DNA of 22,758 bases from Nitrospirota bacterium (GTDB lineage: Bacteria > Nitrospirota > CAKKRA01 > 9FT-COMBO-42-15), in contig JACRON010000042.1 of the NCBI GenBank assembly GCA_016214425.1, forward strand, positions 1 through 22,758, in the 5' to 3' direction. The notes beneath the pieces are model-generated. The model was not told the origin of the DNA and did not search any database. It saw nothing but the letters and a program-made list of their open reading frames with translations. This document shows positions 1-7,460 of this stretch, in pieces (the stretch's first letter is position 1; each line of letters begins with the position of its first letter). The position numbers and the translations under genes are program-made.

Positions 1-1209
1 TCCCTTAGGGGCAGAATATTCAATAACCTTCTTTTTAATAATATTCTCAAGGCATATATTATTTTTATTTACATATTTGATCATATCATTCTTCGTCAGC
101 CTGTTCGCCTCCAGATTATTAGCAAACCAGTCATGTGCCCAACCTCCATGCGACCCGATAACGCCATAATTGGTAAGTGACTGTACAAGTGCCCTCCCTT
201 TTCCACACGCATCAAAACCTAAATTATCTCCAGGTCTATCCTTGAAATCACCTGCAGTTATATGAATCGAATACTCTATATCTTTTCTGTAGTATCCATT
301 CTTTAGCATAAAGACGGTACCTTCCATATCAGCGTTTGAATCTATATGCCAGTTCACAATTAAACCACCCTTTCCATAAGGGGCGTTAAGCAGGTGAGGT
401 ATCTTTGCAACCTTAAAAAGAAATGTCCTTAGTATGGCCCTCATCGGGAGATCATCAGACTGGCCTTTGAGGTACCCTAACGGCATATTTACATAAAGCG
501 CTTTGCCTTTTCCGTGGTCTGTCAGGACAATAGCCGGATATTGTTTTCCATCTGCTGCAACTGCATATGCATATATTGATTTCTTATTTTGAATGCCTTT
601 AATTTCGTTTCTGGCTATCGGATACTCCAGAACTCCATATGAGTATCCGCTCAGCAGCAGGCCATCTTCAAATTTTCCGATCGGAAACTGGAAGTAATCC
701 AGATTATGGGAATCCTTAAATTTTATATTGCCAATTGTATATGAATCCTCTAAGAGTTTGCTGTAAAGGATATAATTTACTCCTACGATATCTGACAGAC
801 CTGCTTCTTTAAGATAGCGACCTCTTTTATCCTTTACGCCTGCATCGTAAATGACAGCAACATTTCCACCTTTTTGAAGATAATCCTTTATCCAGAGTTT
901 TGTGTCATAAAGCAGAATCTGGGCTACATTATCAGGGAATATAATAACAGGTCTGCTCTTTACAATTTCATCAACCTTTAATGAAATAAGAACAGTAGAA
1001 CTCATCTTCTCGTAAGGAACGCCTTCTTCTTCAAAAAGGCTTTCATATGCCTTAAGGATATAGTGATCTTGCAACTGAGGCGAATAGACTAGTACGACTT
1101 TAATCGCCTGCTGCTTTGATAGTTTCCATTCATTATATGCCAGACTACCACTGTAAAGAGAAAATAGAATGGCTATTATTATTAAAAACCAATAGAAAAA
1201 TTTTTTTAT
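1..1209 (-). CDS. Polysaccharide deacetylase-like protein with N-terminal amidotransferase-like domain (3' end cut)
   Basis: The frame is open from 1209 to the window edge (403 codons, no stop), so the C-terminus is missing. The N-terminus reads as a short basic stretch and one membrane anchor (KKFFYWFLIIIAILFSLY). A Rossmann-like region follows, resembling the glutamine-amidotransferase-like domain of exopolysaccharide proteins such as PelA. A deacetylase-like part then shows WHIDSNAD and SHGGWAHDW, which would supply the metal-binding Asp and His residues of a NodB/CE4-type fold. The role is probably periplasmic N-deacetylation of an exopolysaccharide (inference). No ATG, GTG or TTG lies in frame ahead of the anchor. 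The only start that keeps it is an ATA at 1209, which overlaps the stop of the preceding gene as ATAA. The neighbouring glycosyltransferase supports a polysaccharide role. Confidence 0.75.
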   Translation of the reverse strand, partial: MKKFFYWFLIIIAILFSLYSGSLAYNEWKLSKQQAIKVVLVYSPQLQDHYILKAYESLFEEEGVPYEKMSSTVLISLKVDEIVKSRPVIIFPDNVAQILLYDTKLWIKDYLQKGGNVAVIYDAGVKDKRGRYLKEAGLSDIVGVNYILYSKLLEDSYTIGNIKFKDSHNLDYFQFPIGKFEDGLLLSGYSYGVLEYPIARNEIKGIQNKKSIYAYAVAADGKQYPAIVLTDHGKGKALYVNMPLGYLKGQSDDLPMRAILRTFLFKVAKIPHLLNAPYGKGGLIVNWHIDSNADMEGTVFMLKNGYYRKDIEYSIHITAGDFKDRPGDNLGFDACGKGRALVQSLTNYGVIGSHGGWAHDWFANNLEANRLTKNDMIKYVNKNNICLENIIKKKVIEYSAPKG

Positions 1210-2216
1210 GTTGTTATCCCTGTGCTTTCTGTCATTATATAGCCATATATGGTAACATTCTTACCGAGTATAATTCCTTTCTTCCCTATGACTGATTTAA
1301 CTGTGCTGGCATTTCCAATCTTCACACCATCTTTGATTTTGATATGTTTCTGAGAAAAAATAATCCCTGCTACTTCAGAGTCCTCCCCGATTTCAATATC
1401 CCCTTCCGAAAATATATTCCCGAAAATTATGACCCCCTGACCGATAAGTACGTTCCCGTATACCTTCAGGCTTCCCATCAGGACACAATCTTCTTTAACC
1501 TCAAGTTCCTGTTTCAGAATAAGTGTATCTTCCACCCTTGTTGCAGGCGGTATTACCACACGCTTTTTATCTGTAACAATTTTCTTGGCTGTGGTTATTT
1601 CTACGCTGCCAGCAGGTATGGTTTTTTTCTTGGGCAAACCGAAGGTGATTACAGGTGTTCCAAAAAGGCGTTTAAACCTACAGTTCCTCTCAATCCTCAA
1701 CTCATTTCCGCTTGATGCACTTATCCCGAGATCACATCCCTTATCAACTTCAATATTTCCTTCAGCATCCAACCATCTTATAACCTTAGCCCCTTCTGAA
1801 AGGCGTATATTTCCGTCAGAGGCAATAGCCCTCACCATGTTCTCTTTTCCTATTACCGCATCTCCAGCCACATAAATCTCCTTTTTAAATCCTACATTTT
1901 CACTTGAGGTTATGTCGTTGAGAACATGCAGGACTGTTAAAACCTCACTGTTTGGAGCTATATTTCCAGAGACAACTATCTCTACTTCCTCATCCTTTGA
2001 CAGCCTTACCTTCCTTGTACCCTCTCTCAGGCCTCTTAGGCTGTCTTTCAGGATTTTTTTGAATGTCTTTCCAAAATACCTCGGATCCTTTGAATAATCC
2101 ATCCTGATATAAAGGGGCTTAGAATCTCGTGGCCTGACCAATTCGGCAGCGCCAGGTATAAAGGGTATTAAGACCAGAATTATGAAGCTTATAAAAATAA
2201 GTCCGATAATTATCAT
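1206..2216 (-). CDS. Membrane-anchored polymer-forming (bactofilin-like) beta-helix protein
   Basis: 336 aa. One N-terminal transmembrane segment (about residues 2-22, MIIIGLIFISFIILVLIPF) precedes a charged linker. Two stretches (about 85-175 and 225-330) are rich in short repeating turns such as VYGNVLIGQGVIIFGNIFSEG and GEDSEVAGIIFS. This is the pattern of bactofilins and related polymer-forming cytoskeletal proteins, whose right-handed beta-helices polymerise. A membrane anchor followed by two such modules is longer than the usual bactofilin of about 100-180 aa. The ATG at 2216 overlaps the stop of the glycosyltransferase gene as ATGA, and its own stop overlaps the next start as ATAA, so translation is probably coupled. 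A scaffold for the envelope polysaccharide machinery is inferred from context. Confidence 0.7.
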   Translation of the reverse strand: MIIIGLIFISFIILVLIPFIPGAAELVRPRDSKPLYIRMDYSKDPRYFGKTFKKILKDSLRGLREGTRKVRLSKDEEVEIVVSGNIAPNSEVLTVLHVLNDITSSENVGFKKEIYVAGDAVIGKENMVRAIASDGNIRLSEGAKVIRWLDAEGNIEVDKGCDLGISASSGNELRIERNCRFKRLFGTPVITFGLPKKKTIPAGSVEITTAKKIVTDKKRVVIPPATRVEDTLILKQELEVKEDCVLMGSLKVYGNVLIGQGVIIFGNIFSEGDIEIGEDSEVAGIIFSQKHIKIKDGVKIGNASTVKSVIGKKGIILGKNVTIYGYIMTESTGITT

Positions 2217-3481
2217 TGGCTATAAACTCCCTTCCTGAATCTCTTGGTTTTTTGCCACCTGGGCTTCCTGCTGGTTAATACATCAATCACTGCATCGATG
2301 AAGCCACATGAGATATACCATATGTTAAAGAAAAAATTGAAAATAAGAAAAGGTAAAATACGTATCCTGTATGTAGCACCGTCAAGTACAGAACCGATAC
2401 CTATCTGGAAGAAGGTTGAAAAATTGCCGAAGGTATTGTGCAAGCCGAGGAATAACAACACTATCATAGTGGATAGGATCTCCATCTTTCCAAGGAAAAA
2501 AAGCGTCACGCAGTCTATTATCCCTGTAAGGAGTATAAATGGCACTGTATAAACAAAGAGCAGTAGTGAACCATCAAGTTTTTCTCTGAATGATAGATGT
2601 TTAGATATAATCAAAGGCATCAGATATCTAAACATTACCCGGGTGTGTCCCCTTGACCAGCGCCTTAGCTGCCTTGCCCTTACACGCCATACCTCAGGGG
2701 ATTCTTCGTAGCATTCAACCCTGTTTGCATAAATAACCTTCCATCCTTTAACAAAGAGCCTGAATGTTAGTTCAGTATCCTCAGTTAGTATGTATGGGTC
2801 AAAATTTCCGAGTGAGCGGATGAGTTCCCTTCTAAATCCGCCTACAGTTCCGCCATACTGTGGGATAAGTCTGAGGTTATATCTTGCCTGCTGATCAACC
2901 TGATAGCCTCCCGTCCTCTCAAGATCGAGATACCTTGTAAGAAGATTCGTCTCGCTATTTACAGGTATCACGCGTCCCATGACGGCCCCGACCTCAGGAT
3001 CATTAAATGAGACTGCTATATCCCGGATAATTCCCTTCGGAGGAAGATAGTCAGCGTCAAATATTACTACAATCTCACCTTTTGCAACCTCTAGTCCCTT
3101 ATTAAGGGCGATAGGCTTTCCGCGATCTTCAGACTTTCTGTGAACAGATTTGATGTTTGGATATTTAGAAGCATATTCATCAATTATTGTGGCTGTTGTA
3201 TCTGTCGAGTTATCATTTACCACTATAATTTCAAGTTTTTCCTTTGGATAATCTGCTTCGACAAGGAGATCGAGTATTTGTGAGGCTGTCTTTTCTTCAT
3301 TATGCATAGGTATTAGAACAGATACCGAAGGCGATTCAGAGTCAATAATGTCCTGATAACAAATCCTCTGTTCCCCGAACATCCTGTTAGAAACAAATAC
3401 ATAATGCCTTATGGTGTATACAATCATGACAAACACAACAAAAACAAAATATATTTTAAGTATTAGGACAACCATTTCCAT
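2213..3481 (-). CDS. Processive GT2 family glycosyltransferase, membrane bound
   Basis: 422 aa. An N-terminal membrane segment (about 5-24) is followed by a GT-A domain: SVLIPMHNEE (54-63), VVNDNSTD (87-94), the metal-binding FDADY (D142, D144), TEDTE (233-237) with the likely catalytic acid, and Q(271)LRRW, the QxxRW signature of processive synthases (cellulose, hyaluronan, poly-GlcNAc type). Three or four hydrophobic helices follow (about 300-405). It probably polymerises a sugar at the inner membrane and threads it outward. The start ATG overlaps the upstream membrane-protein gene by 19 nt and the stop overlaps the bactofilin-like start. With a deacetylase in the same operon, an N-acetylhexosamine polymer is a reasonable guess, but the sugar cannot be read from sequence. 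Confidence 0.88.
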   Translation of the reverse strand: MEMVVLILKIYFVFVVFVMIVYTIRHYVFVSNRMFGEQRICYQDIIDSESPSVSVLIPMHNEEKTASQILDLLVEADYPKEKLEIIVVNDNSTDTTATIIDEYASKYPNIKSVHRKSEDRGKPIALNKGLEVAKGEIVVIFDADYLPPKGIIRDIAVSFNDPEVGAVMGRVIPVNSETNLLTRYLDLERTGGYQVDQQARYNLRLIPQYGGTVGGFRRELIRSLGNFDPYILTEDTELTFRLFVKGWKVIYANRVECYEESPEVWRVRARQLRRWSRGHTRVMFRYLMPLIISKHLSFREKLDGSLLLFVYTVPFILLTGIIDCVTLFFLGKMEILSTMIVLLFLGLHNTFGNFSTFFQIGIGSVLDGATYRIRILPFLIFNFFFNIWYISCGFIDAVIDVLTSRKPRWQKTKRFRKGVYSQ

Positions 3482-4239
3482 ATTCTTAAATCCTTTCCGA
3501 TTTTACTTGCATAGTTACTGACATATAGAGAATATAGACCTACAATATATATAAAGTCCATTAGAGGCCCGAAGGCGAAGAAAAGGAACGCCATAAATAT
3601 ATAAGAAAATTTTGCGAGTATGTAGAGAAATGCTACATATCTTATAATACCGAGCACCATAGAATAAATTATTGTGAGGACTACAACGGCTGTCTTAGTA
3701 AAAATATTTGAAGGCAGAGACGAAAATGCTATTCCCATTAACAAAGGGATAAAAAGCCATATGACCACTTCTGTCTTGATATACAATTCCGAAAAGTTCT
3801 CTATAATGTACGGAAACATTGCAGGCATTAGTATAAAAACTACTGAAGATACAAGATTTATGAGAGCCAAATAAATAACCCATATTACAATAGGAGGAGG
3901 AAGCTTTGTTTTACTGATCAAGAAGATAAGAAGCAATGAAGCTATTAAAAGACAAACAGAGAAGATCATGGAGGGATATTTGCCAGGCATGTCAATTATA
4001 TACACAGTATTGACAAAAGTTTTCTCCAGAATGTTTATATCATTAGCTGAAAGATATGATGAAAGGATATCTTTCGCAAAATCATTCATGAAAAGGGTTA
4101 CATGGGGTGAGACAAGATAGACAGCTATTACCAGAAGCAATACGAAGAGGTAGAAAAAGAGACGGTGTTTCCCTGTGCTATAAAGCTGGATATAAGACCT
4201 GTGATGGAATATTATTGATTTGGCATCTAACTGTTCGAT
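3463..4239 (-). CDS. Polytopic inner-membrane protein of the polysaccharide operon, non-canonical start likely
   Basis: I do not recognise a family. The product is almost wholly hydrophobic, with about six to seven likely transmembrane helices and a loop near the N-terminus (about residues 55-90). The first in-frame TTG (4140) lies inside the first helix and has no ribosome binding site. The frame stays open upstream to a TAA at 4242-4240. The first codon after that stop is ATC (4239), preceded by AAGGAG at 4253-4248 with an 8-nt spacer. Starting there adds 33 residues, including a basic cytoplasmic stretch and the complete first helix (LFFYLFVLLLVIAVYLV). The one nearby ATG (4227) is out of frame and reads only four codons. 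The gene is first in the operon and overlaps the glycosyltransferase gene by 19 nt. A helper or export role is inferred from position only. Confidence 0.7.
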   Translation of the reverse strand: MEQLDAKSIIFHHRSYIQLYSTGKHRLFFYLFVLLLVIAVYLVSPHVTLFMNDFAKDILSSYLSANDINILEKTFVNTVYIIDMPGKYPSMIFSVCLLIASLLLIFLISKTKLPPPIVIWVIYLALINLVSSVVFILMPAMFPYIIENFSELYIKTEVVIWLFIPLLMGIAFSSLPSNIFTKTAVVVLTIIYSMVLGIIRYVAFLYILAKFSYIFMAFLFFAFGPLMDFIYIVGLYSLYVSNYASKIGKDLRIWKWLS

Positions 4240-4349
4240 TTAAATTACTCCTTATATGGTGACAATTATTGAAATGCCCGCGACAAATCGCCTGTATTTA
4301 TAGATCCTTTCGTTTCTATCGTTCATAAACTCCCTGTTAGATCCCCAGT

Positions 4350-4436
4350 TCAATAAGGAAGTGCAACGCTTGAGTTAAAGACCTCTGAAGGTGTTTTGTA
4401 GTCAAGACACTTAGGATGTCTTGTTATTAAGTAAGG
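4350..4436 (-). pseudogene. C-terminal remnant of an IS30-family transposase
   Basis: Read on the minus strand, the sequence encodes RHPKCLDYKTPSEVF and ends in SVALPY followed by TGA (4352-4350). This resembles the RPRKxLxYxTPxEVF...VAL end of IS30-family DDE transposases. Only about 23-28 codons remain: a TAA at 4439-4437 closes the frame, and the DDE core is absent. The last codons run through the left 13-bp inverted repeat. It is an inactive relic. Confidence 0.7.
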
Positions 4437-4575
4437 TTATGTCATTCCCGCAGCGTTTTTGAGCGGGAATCCAGAAAAAAATTAGATTCAAGTTTTTACG
4501 GGAAACACTGATTTCTGCCAGAGGCATGCAGGAATGACAGAAAAAGGAACTATGCTTATCCTAAGCGTTGCACTT
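4359..4575. mobile_element. Internally deleted IS30-like element between 13-bp inverted repeats
   Basis: AAGTGCAACGCTT at 4359-4371 is perfectly inverted at 4563-4575. The 217 bp between hold the transposase C-terminal remnant at the left and unrelated palindromes in the middle. This looks like an internally deleted or non-autonomous copy with a second repeat nested in it. Target-site duplication could not be settled by eye. Confidence 0.55.
4441..4539. repeat. Palindromic GTCATTCCCGC repeat nested in the IS remnant
   Basis: GTCATTCCCGC at 4441-4451 is inverted with one mismatch at 4529-4539. A shorter hairpin, ATTCCCGC (4444-4451) with GCGGGAAT (4463-4470), lies inside it. Palindromes of the GTCATTCCCGC...GCGGGAAT type are common dispersed intergenic repeats in many bacteria. 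It carries no gene. Confidence 0.7.
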
Positions 4576-4820
4576 GCTCCTTGAATGTAGCATATTAAGA
4601 AAACAGAGTCAATCCCATTTTTAGTTGAAATTCCATAGCGGCTCCTTAGCTGCATCAGGCAGCCACATAGCCTGCATCTCCCATCCTGTTCCACGGTATT
4701 CACCTTAGCCAGTTTAGCCTGAAAGTCTTTAACAACCTTGCCAGAAAAGCCTTTCCACTGCTCTTCACTAAGGAGATAAATGTCTCCTCTAAAGTGCAGA
4801 GGAGGAATCCTTATTCCCAT
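4488..4820 (-). CDS. Small unknown protein, probably frameshifted or truncated at its 3' end
   Basis: The ATG at 4820 lies 12 nt after the stop of the FSGRPDP gene and has a G-rich ribosome binding site (AAAAAGGGG). The first about 43 residues (including PPLHFRGDIYLLSEEQWKGF) look like a real small soluble protein. After KLAKVNTV the reading becomes Cys/Arg-rich and unlike protein, then runs into the IS30-like remnant. Shifting frame near 4705 would instead give a tail containing GWEMQAMWLPDAAKEPLWNF and a stop. The gene may therefore be frameshifted, or its 3' end may have been replaced by the insertion. The family is not recognised and no export signal is seen. Confidence 0.4.
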   Translation of the reverse strand: MGIRIPPLHFRGDIYLLSEEQWKGFSGKVVKDFQAKLAKVNTVEQDGRCRLCGCLMQLRSRYGISTKNGIDSVFLICYIQGASATLRISIVPFSVIPACLWQKSVFPVKT

Positions 4821-4832
4821 ACATACCCCTTT

Positions 4833-5321
4833 TTATTTAGCAGTCTCTGATTTCATACGTTTAAGTATCTTTTCATCTATCACTCCTTTTTCAATTGCCT
4901 GTTTCAGGAGAAGATCCTCTATAGCACCCCCTTCATCTATCAGGATTTTTTTTCGTTCATTTTTCACTTCAATATTCCCTTTGTAAACAGCAAGATGGGC
5001 AGGGATAGCTGGAACCTTTGTCTGGTTATCTACAATGATTCCTTTGTAACCGAGGATTGAAGGAATAACCGTAGTCTTTTCAAATTTCTCGTTTACCTTT
5101 GCGGCGGTGATTAAGATTTTTAATCGTTCTATTGCATCTTTATCTTCTAATAGATAAGTCGGATCAGGACGGCCAGAGAAAAGCAGGATCGTTACCTTTA
5201 AACCCTTCTTTATTTCCTTATCCTGTGCTTCGCTGATAACACCTGATAAGGTCATTACCGATATTGCTATGATTATCATAGCTATCCAAAAAAGTCTTTT
5301 TGATTTCAAAGAATCGGACAT
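4833..5321 (-). CDS. Exported small protein with FSGRPDP motif
   Basis: 162 aa. A long signal peptide (about 1-33: basic MSDSLKSKR, then a hydrophobic core) leads into a small mature domain. It has LLFSGRPDP (46-54) and ILGYKGIIV (89-97), then a Lys/Glu-rich helical tail. I recall uncharacterised bacterial proteins that carry an FSGRPNP...LGYxGF pattern, but no function I can name. The ATG at 5321 is 27 nt downstream of the preceding stop with a good site (ATAGGAGGTAAACC), so it is co-transcribed with the Cys/His-domain lipoprotein. The pairing suggests a partner, substrate or inhibitor of that protein (inference). Confidence 0.75.
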   Translation of the reverse strand: MSDSLKSKRLFWIAMIIIAISVMTLSGVISEAQDKEIKKGLKVTILLFSGRPDPTYLLEDKDAIERLKILITAAKVNEKFEKTTVIPSILGYKGIIVDNQTKVPAIPAHLAVYKGNIEVKNERKKILIDEGGAIEDLLLKQAIEKGVIDEKILKRMKSETAK

Positions 5322-5348
5322 GGTTTACCTCCATCTATAAATTTTTTA

Positions 5349-6455
5349 TCAATTAATATTTTCATGACCTTGTCCCTGAGCAGCGTCCGAACAAGAACAG
5401 AAGTAGCCGCAAAAATCGGTATAACACAGCCAGCCGCCACATCTATCTGCTGTTTCCGGGTTTGGTATAGGATTACTGGAGTTGTCAAGGTTAGTCGCCT
5501 GTCCACCTCCAGGTTTATGAGACCACATCCCGCCACTATCTATGCGATACCAATGATAGTCAGTCCCAGGATCTACAACAAGGGCTACTTTATCCTTGCC
5601 ACTAGGGCAATTTCCTGAGGCTGGCAAAGGGTTCAGGCCATCTGCAATAGCAGCATTCCTCACGTCTCCACAGTTCATATTCGCCAATCCAAGAATGATA
5701 CCAGCAGCCCTTCGCGGCTGGGCAAATGTGTCTGTTCTTTTGTTATTACCATAGTTGTAGCAATTGTTATTGCCCTGTACAACTCCCCCGTCATTCCAGT
5801 ATGCAGGGCTGTATGGTGGAATGCTACAGCCACCGAGCTGAGGTGCGCGTGCCGGGACGTTATGCACCGTACCTGTGGTCTCCTTTACAGTCGCAGTGAC
5901 AGGCCTTGGCGGTTGCGCAGAAACCAAGCCGAAAAAGTAGCTGCTCTGGCCAGTCCCTGGAGAGCCGCCTGCACAGACCGGAGCGCTAAAATTAAAAGTA
6001 ACCGTGTTGCCATCTTTTTCTGCTGAGGCAAGGCCGATTGTGCCCAGACCTCCGCTTGTAACTACATACACCTGATCTGCCACTCCATCGCCATCATAGT
6101 CAAGCGTGCTGACTACCGGTCCGAATTCAATTGTCATCGAGCTAATGCAGGGGATATAGGTAATGCCCATAGCGTTGCGGAGATTGATCCTATATTCGTA
6201 TGCATAAAGCCCGTTTGCAGGAGCGCCCGGCACCCCTACGAATGTTCTGGACTGTAGAAAGTTAGTCCCTCCAGCAGGAATAGGAATAGGGGCAGTGGTG
6301 TCAGTCACAGTAACCGTACACGACGGATTGAACACGCAGTTAATAGCCGGTGCGCCCACATTGACGACCTTCAGCGGTGTTATGCAGCCTGTAATGAAGA
6401 CCAAGCTAAATATCGCAGTCAAACTATAGATAGCAATAAACTTTCTATTTTCCAT
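5349..6455 (-). CDS. Lipoprotein with C-terminal Cys/His/Asn domain, possible cysteine-peptidase-like enzyme
   Basis: 368 aa from the ATG at 6455, chosen because AAAGGAGG sits just upstream and a lipobox (FITGC, Cys24) follows at the right distance. An ATG 63 nt upstream would leave the signal peptide too far from the N-terminus. The N-terminal half is a beta-rich region with LDYDGDGVADQ (118-128), an acidic Ca2+-binding-like loop. The C-terminal half (about 228-356) has NNNCYNYGNN (C232), FAQPRRAAG, VDPGTDYHWYR (H301), WSHKPGGG and TNLDNSSNP (N322-N325). It ends Cys-rich. Order and spacing of Cys, His and Asn/Asp fit a papain- or amidase-like triad, but I cannot assign a named family, so enzymatic activity is inference. 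Confidence 0.75.
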   Translation of the reverse strand: MENRKFIAIYSLTAIFSLVFITGCITPLKVVNVGAPAINCVFNPSCTVTVTDTTAPIPIPAGGTNFLQSRTFVGVPGAPANGLYAYEYRINLRNAMGITYIPCISSMTIEFGPVVSTLDYDGDGVADQVYVVTSGGLGTIGLASAEKDGNTVTFNFSAPVCAGGSPGTGQSSYFFGLVSAQPPRPVTATVKETTGTVHNVPARAPQLGGCSIPPYSPAYWNDGGVVQGNNNCYNYGNNKRTDTFAQPRRAAGIILGLANMNCGDVRNAAIADGLNPLPASGNCPSGKDKVALVVDPGTDYHWYRIDSGGMWSHKPGGGQATNLDNSSNPIPNPETADRCGGWLCYTDFCGYFCSCSDAAQGQGHENIN

Positions 6456-6576
6456 CAAATCCTCCTTTCTCTGCCCGTAATTACCGCTTATCTTGTTCAT
6501 ATCTGCCATTGCGGGCAATATAAAACCATTCCATTTCTGGTCCCAGCGAGATTTTTGGGTTGGACCATCATGGATT

Positions 6577-7302
6577 CTATCTCCCTATCATAAAGAAATC
6601 AAAATAAGCCTGGCATGAATTAGTTGCAGATGGCGGATCAAGATCAAATGTTTTGACACCCATACCAACCTCATGGCCTTTGAGCGGTAATTTCGCAGTT
6701 GTCAAAAGATTCCAAACATCATCATGTTGAAGCTTCCAGTAGAATTTCCATTCGTCTCCATCTTTTTTTATTCTGAGAAACACAAAATCCTCTTTTAAGC
6801 CGGTTCCTGCCACGATAGACGATGCGCCACCAACAGTTTTTGTTACCATTAGACCATTGGTAGTATACGGGGTAGGAAAGTCGTGGTTGGTAAGACCGAA
6901 AAACAGCCAATTATTGACATCCTGAAATACGAACAATCCTATTTGCGTATTAACTGGTTGAGAAGGAGCCCCAAGCGGGCTGGCACTGGCAAAGGTTTCC
7001 ACTATATAATCTCCTTCCGGGGCAGGGCGCAGCAAGAGTGGAGCGCCCCTTTTCAAGGGAATGCTACTCCATAGATCCTGCCGCACACCAGCGTTAATTC
7101 TAAGCCATCCAGGTTTGGCTGTTAAGCTATATGAATCGGGGACTCCTTCATCGAACCAGCGATATCCTGAACTGAGTTGATCAGTACTGAAAGTATCGTG
7201 GAAATAAGTTCCACCACAGCCAGATGCTATAACAACAAAACTTATCAATAGCAAGCATCTTGCTATCTGCCCTGCCTTTGCGATGATTCTATACGTATTC
7301 AT
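6577..7302 (-). CDS. Lipoprotein with concanavalin-like (DUF1349-type) domain
   Basis: 241 aa. A signal peptide ends in a clear lipobox (VIASGC, Cys29). The mature part begins with FHDTFSTDQLSSGYRWFDEG and continues with LRINAGVRQDLW, NWLFFGLTNHDF, FLRIKKDGDEWKFYWKLQHDDVW and AYFDFFMIG. This is the layout of DUF1349 / beta-xylosidase C-terminal concanavalin-like beta-sandwiches, which usually bind carbohydrate. It is probably anchored in the outer membrane. It lies 121 nt upstream of the Cys/His-domain lipoprotein gene in the same direction. A 38-bp piece of this gene (6677-6714) recurs with one mismatch at 13600-13637. Substrate unknown. Confidence 0.75.
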   Translation of the reverse strand: MNTYRIIAKAGQIARCLLLISFVVIASGCGGTYFHDTFSTDQLSSGYRWFDEGVPDSYSLTAKPGWLRINAGVRQDLWSSIPLKRGAPLLLRPAPEGDYIVETFASASPLGAPSQPVNTQIGLFVFQDVNNWLFFGLTNHDFPTPYTTNGLMVTKTVGGASSIVAGTGLKEDFVFLRIKKDGDEWKFYWKLQHDDVWNLLTTAKLPLKGHEVGMGVKTFDLDPPSATNSCQAYFDFFMIGR

Positions 7303-7347
7303 ACCATGTCCCCCTTTCGCGGTTTACCCTCCCGTGTATCTTTAATA

Positions 7348-7372
7348 AAGGGGCAGGCAATGCCTGCCCCTT
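7348..7372. repeat. Perfect 12-bp palindrome (REP-like, possible terminator)
   Basis: AAGGGGCAGGCA (7348-7359) and TGCCTGCCCCTT (7361-7372) are perfectly complementary around one base. On the minus strand the stem is followed by TTTATT, so it could terminate transcripts leaving the C39-partner gene. Its GGGGC/GCCCC arms resemble the other REP-like palindromes of the window. Confidence 0.7.
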
Positions 7373-7417
7373 ATCGCTTTAAACCTAACCAAGACCATCC
7401 ACTGCCTCGATCAAGAC

Positions 7418-7442
7418 TGCCAACCAATGTCTTGCTTGGCAG
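7418..7442 (-). repeat. Small inverted repeat just downstream of the C39-partner gene
   Basis: CTGCCAA (7418-7424) and TTGGCAG (7436-7442) can form a 7-bp stem with an 11-nt loop. No T-tract follows on either strand, so it is not a convincing terminator. Confidence 0.4.
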
Positions 7443-7460
7443 TTTGCTTTCATTTGTTCT

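Noticed and set aside
7303..7340. Minus-strand leader resembling the c-di-GMP-I (GEMM) riboswitch core (GGGTAAACC, CGAAAG, GGGAC)
   Set aside because: The match covers about 30 nt, but the GCAAAGCC segment that should follow GGGAC is absent and the second stem is missing. The G-rich run also serves as the ribosome binding site of the next gene. Chance resemblance is more likely.
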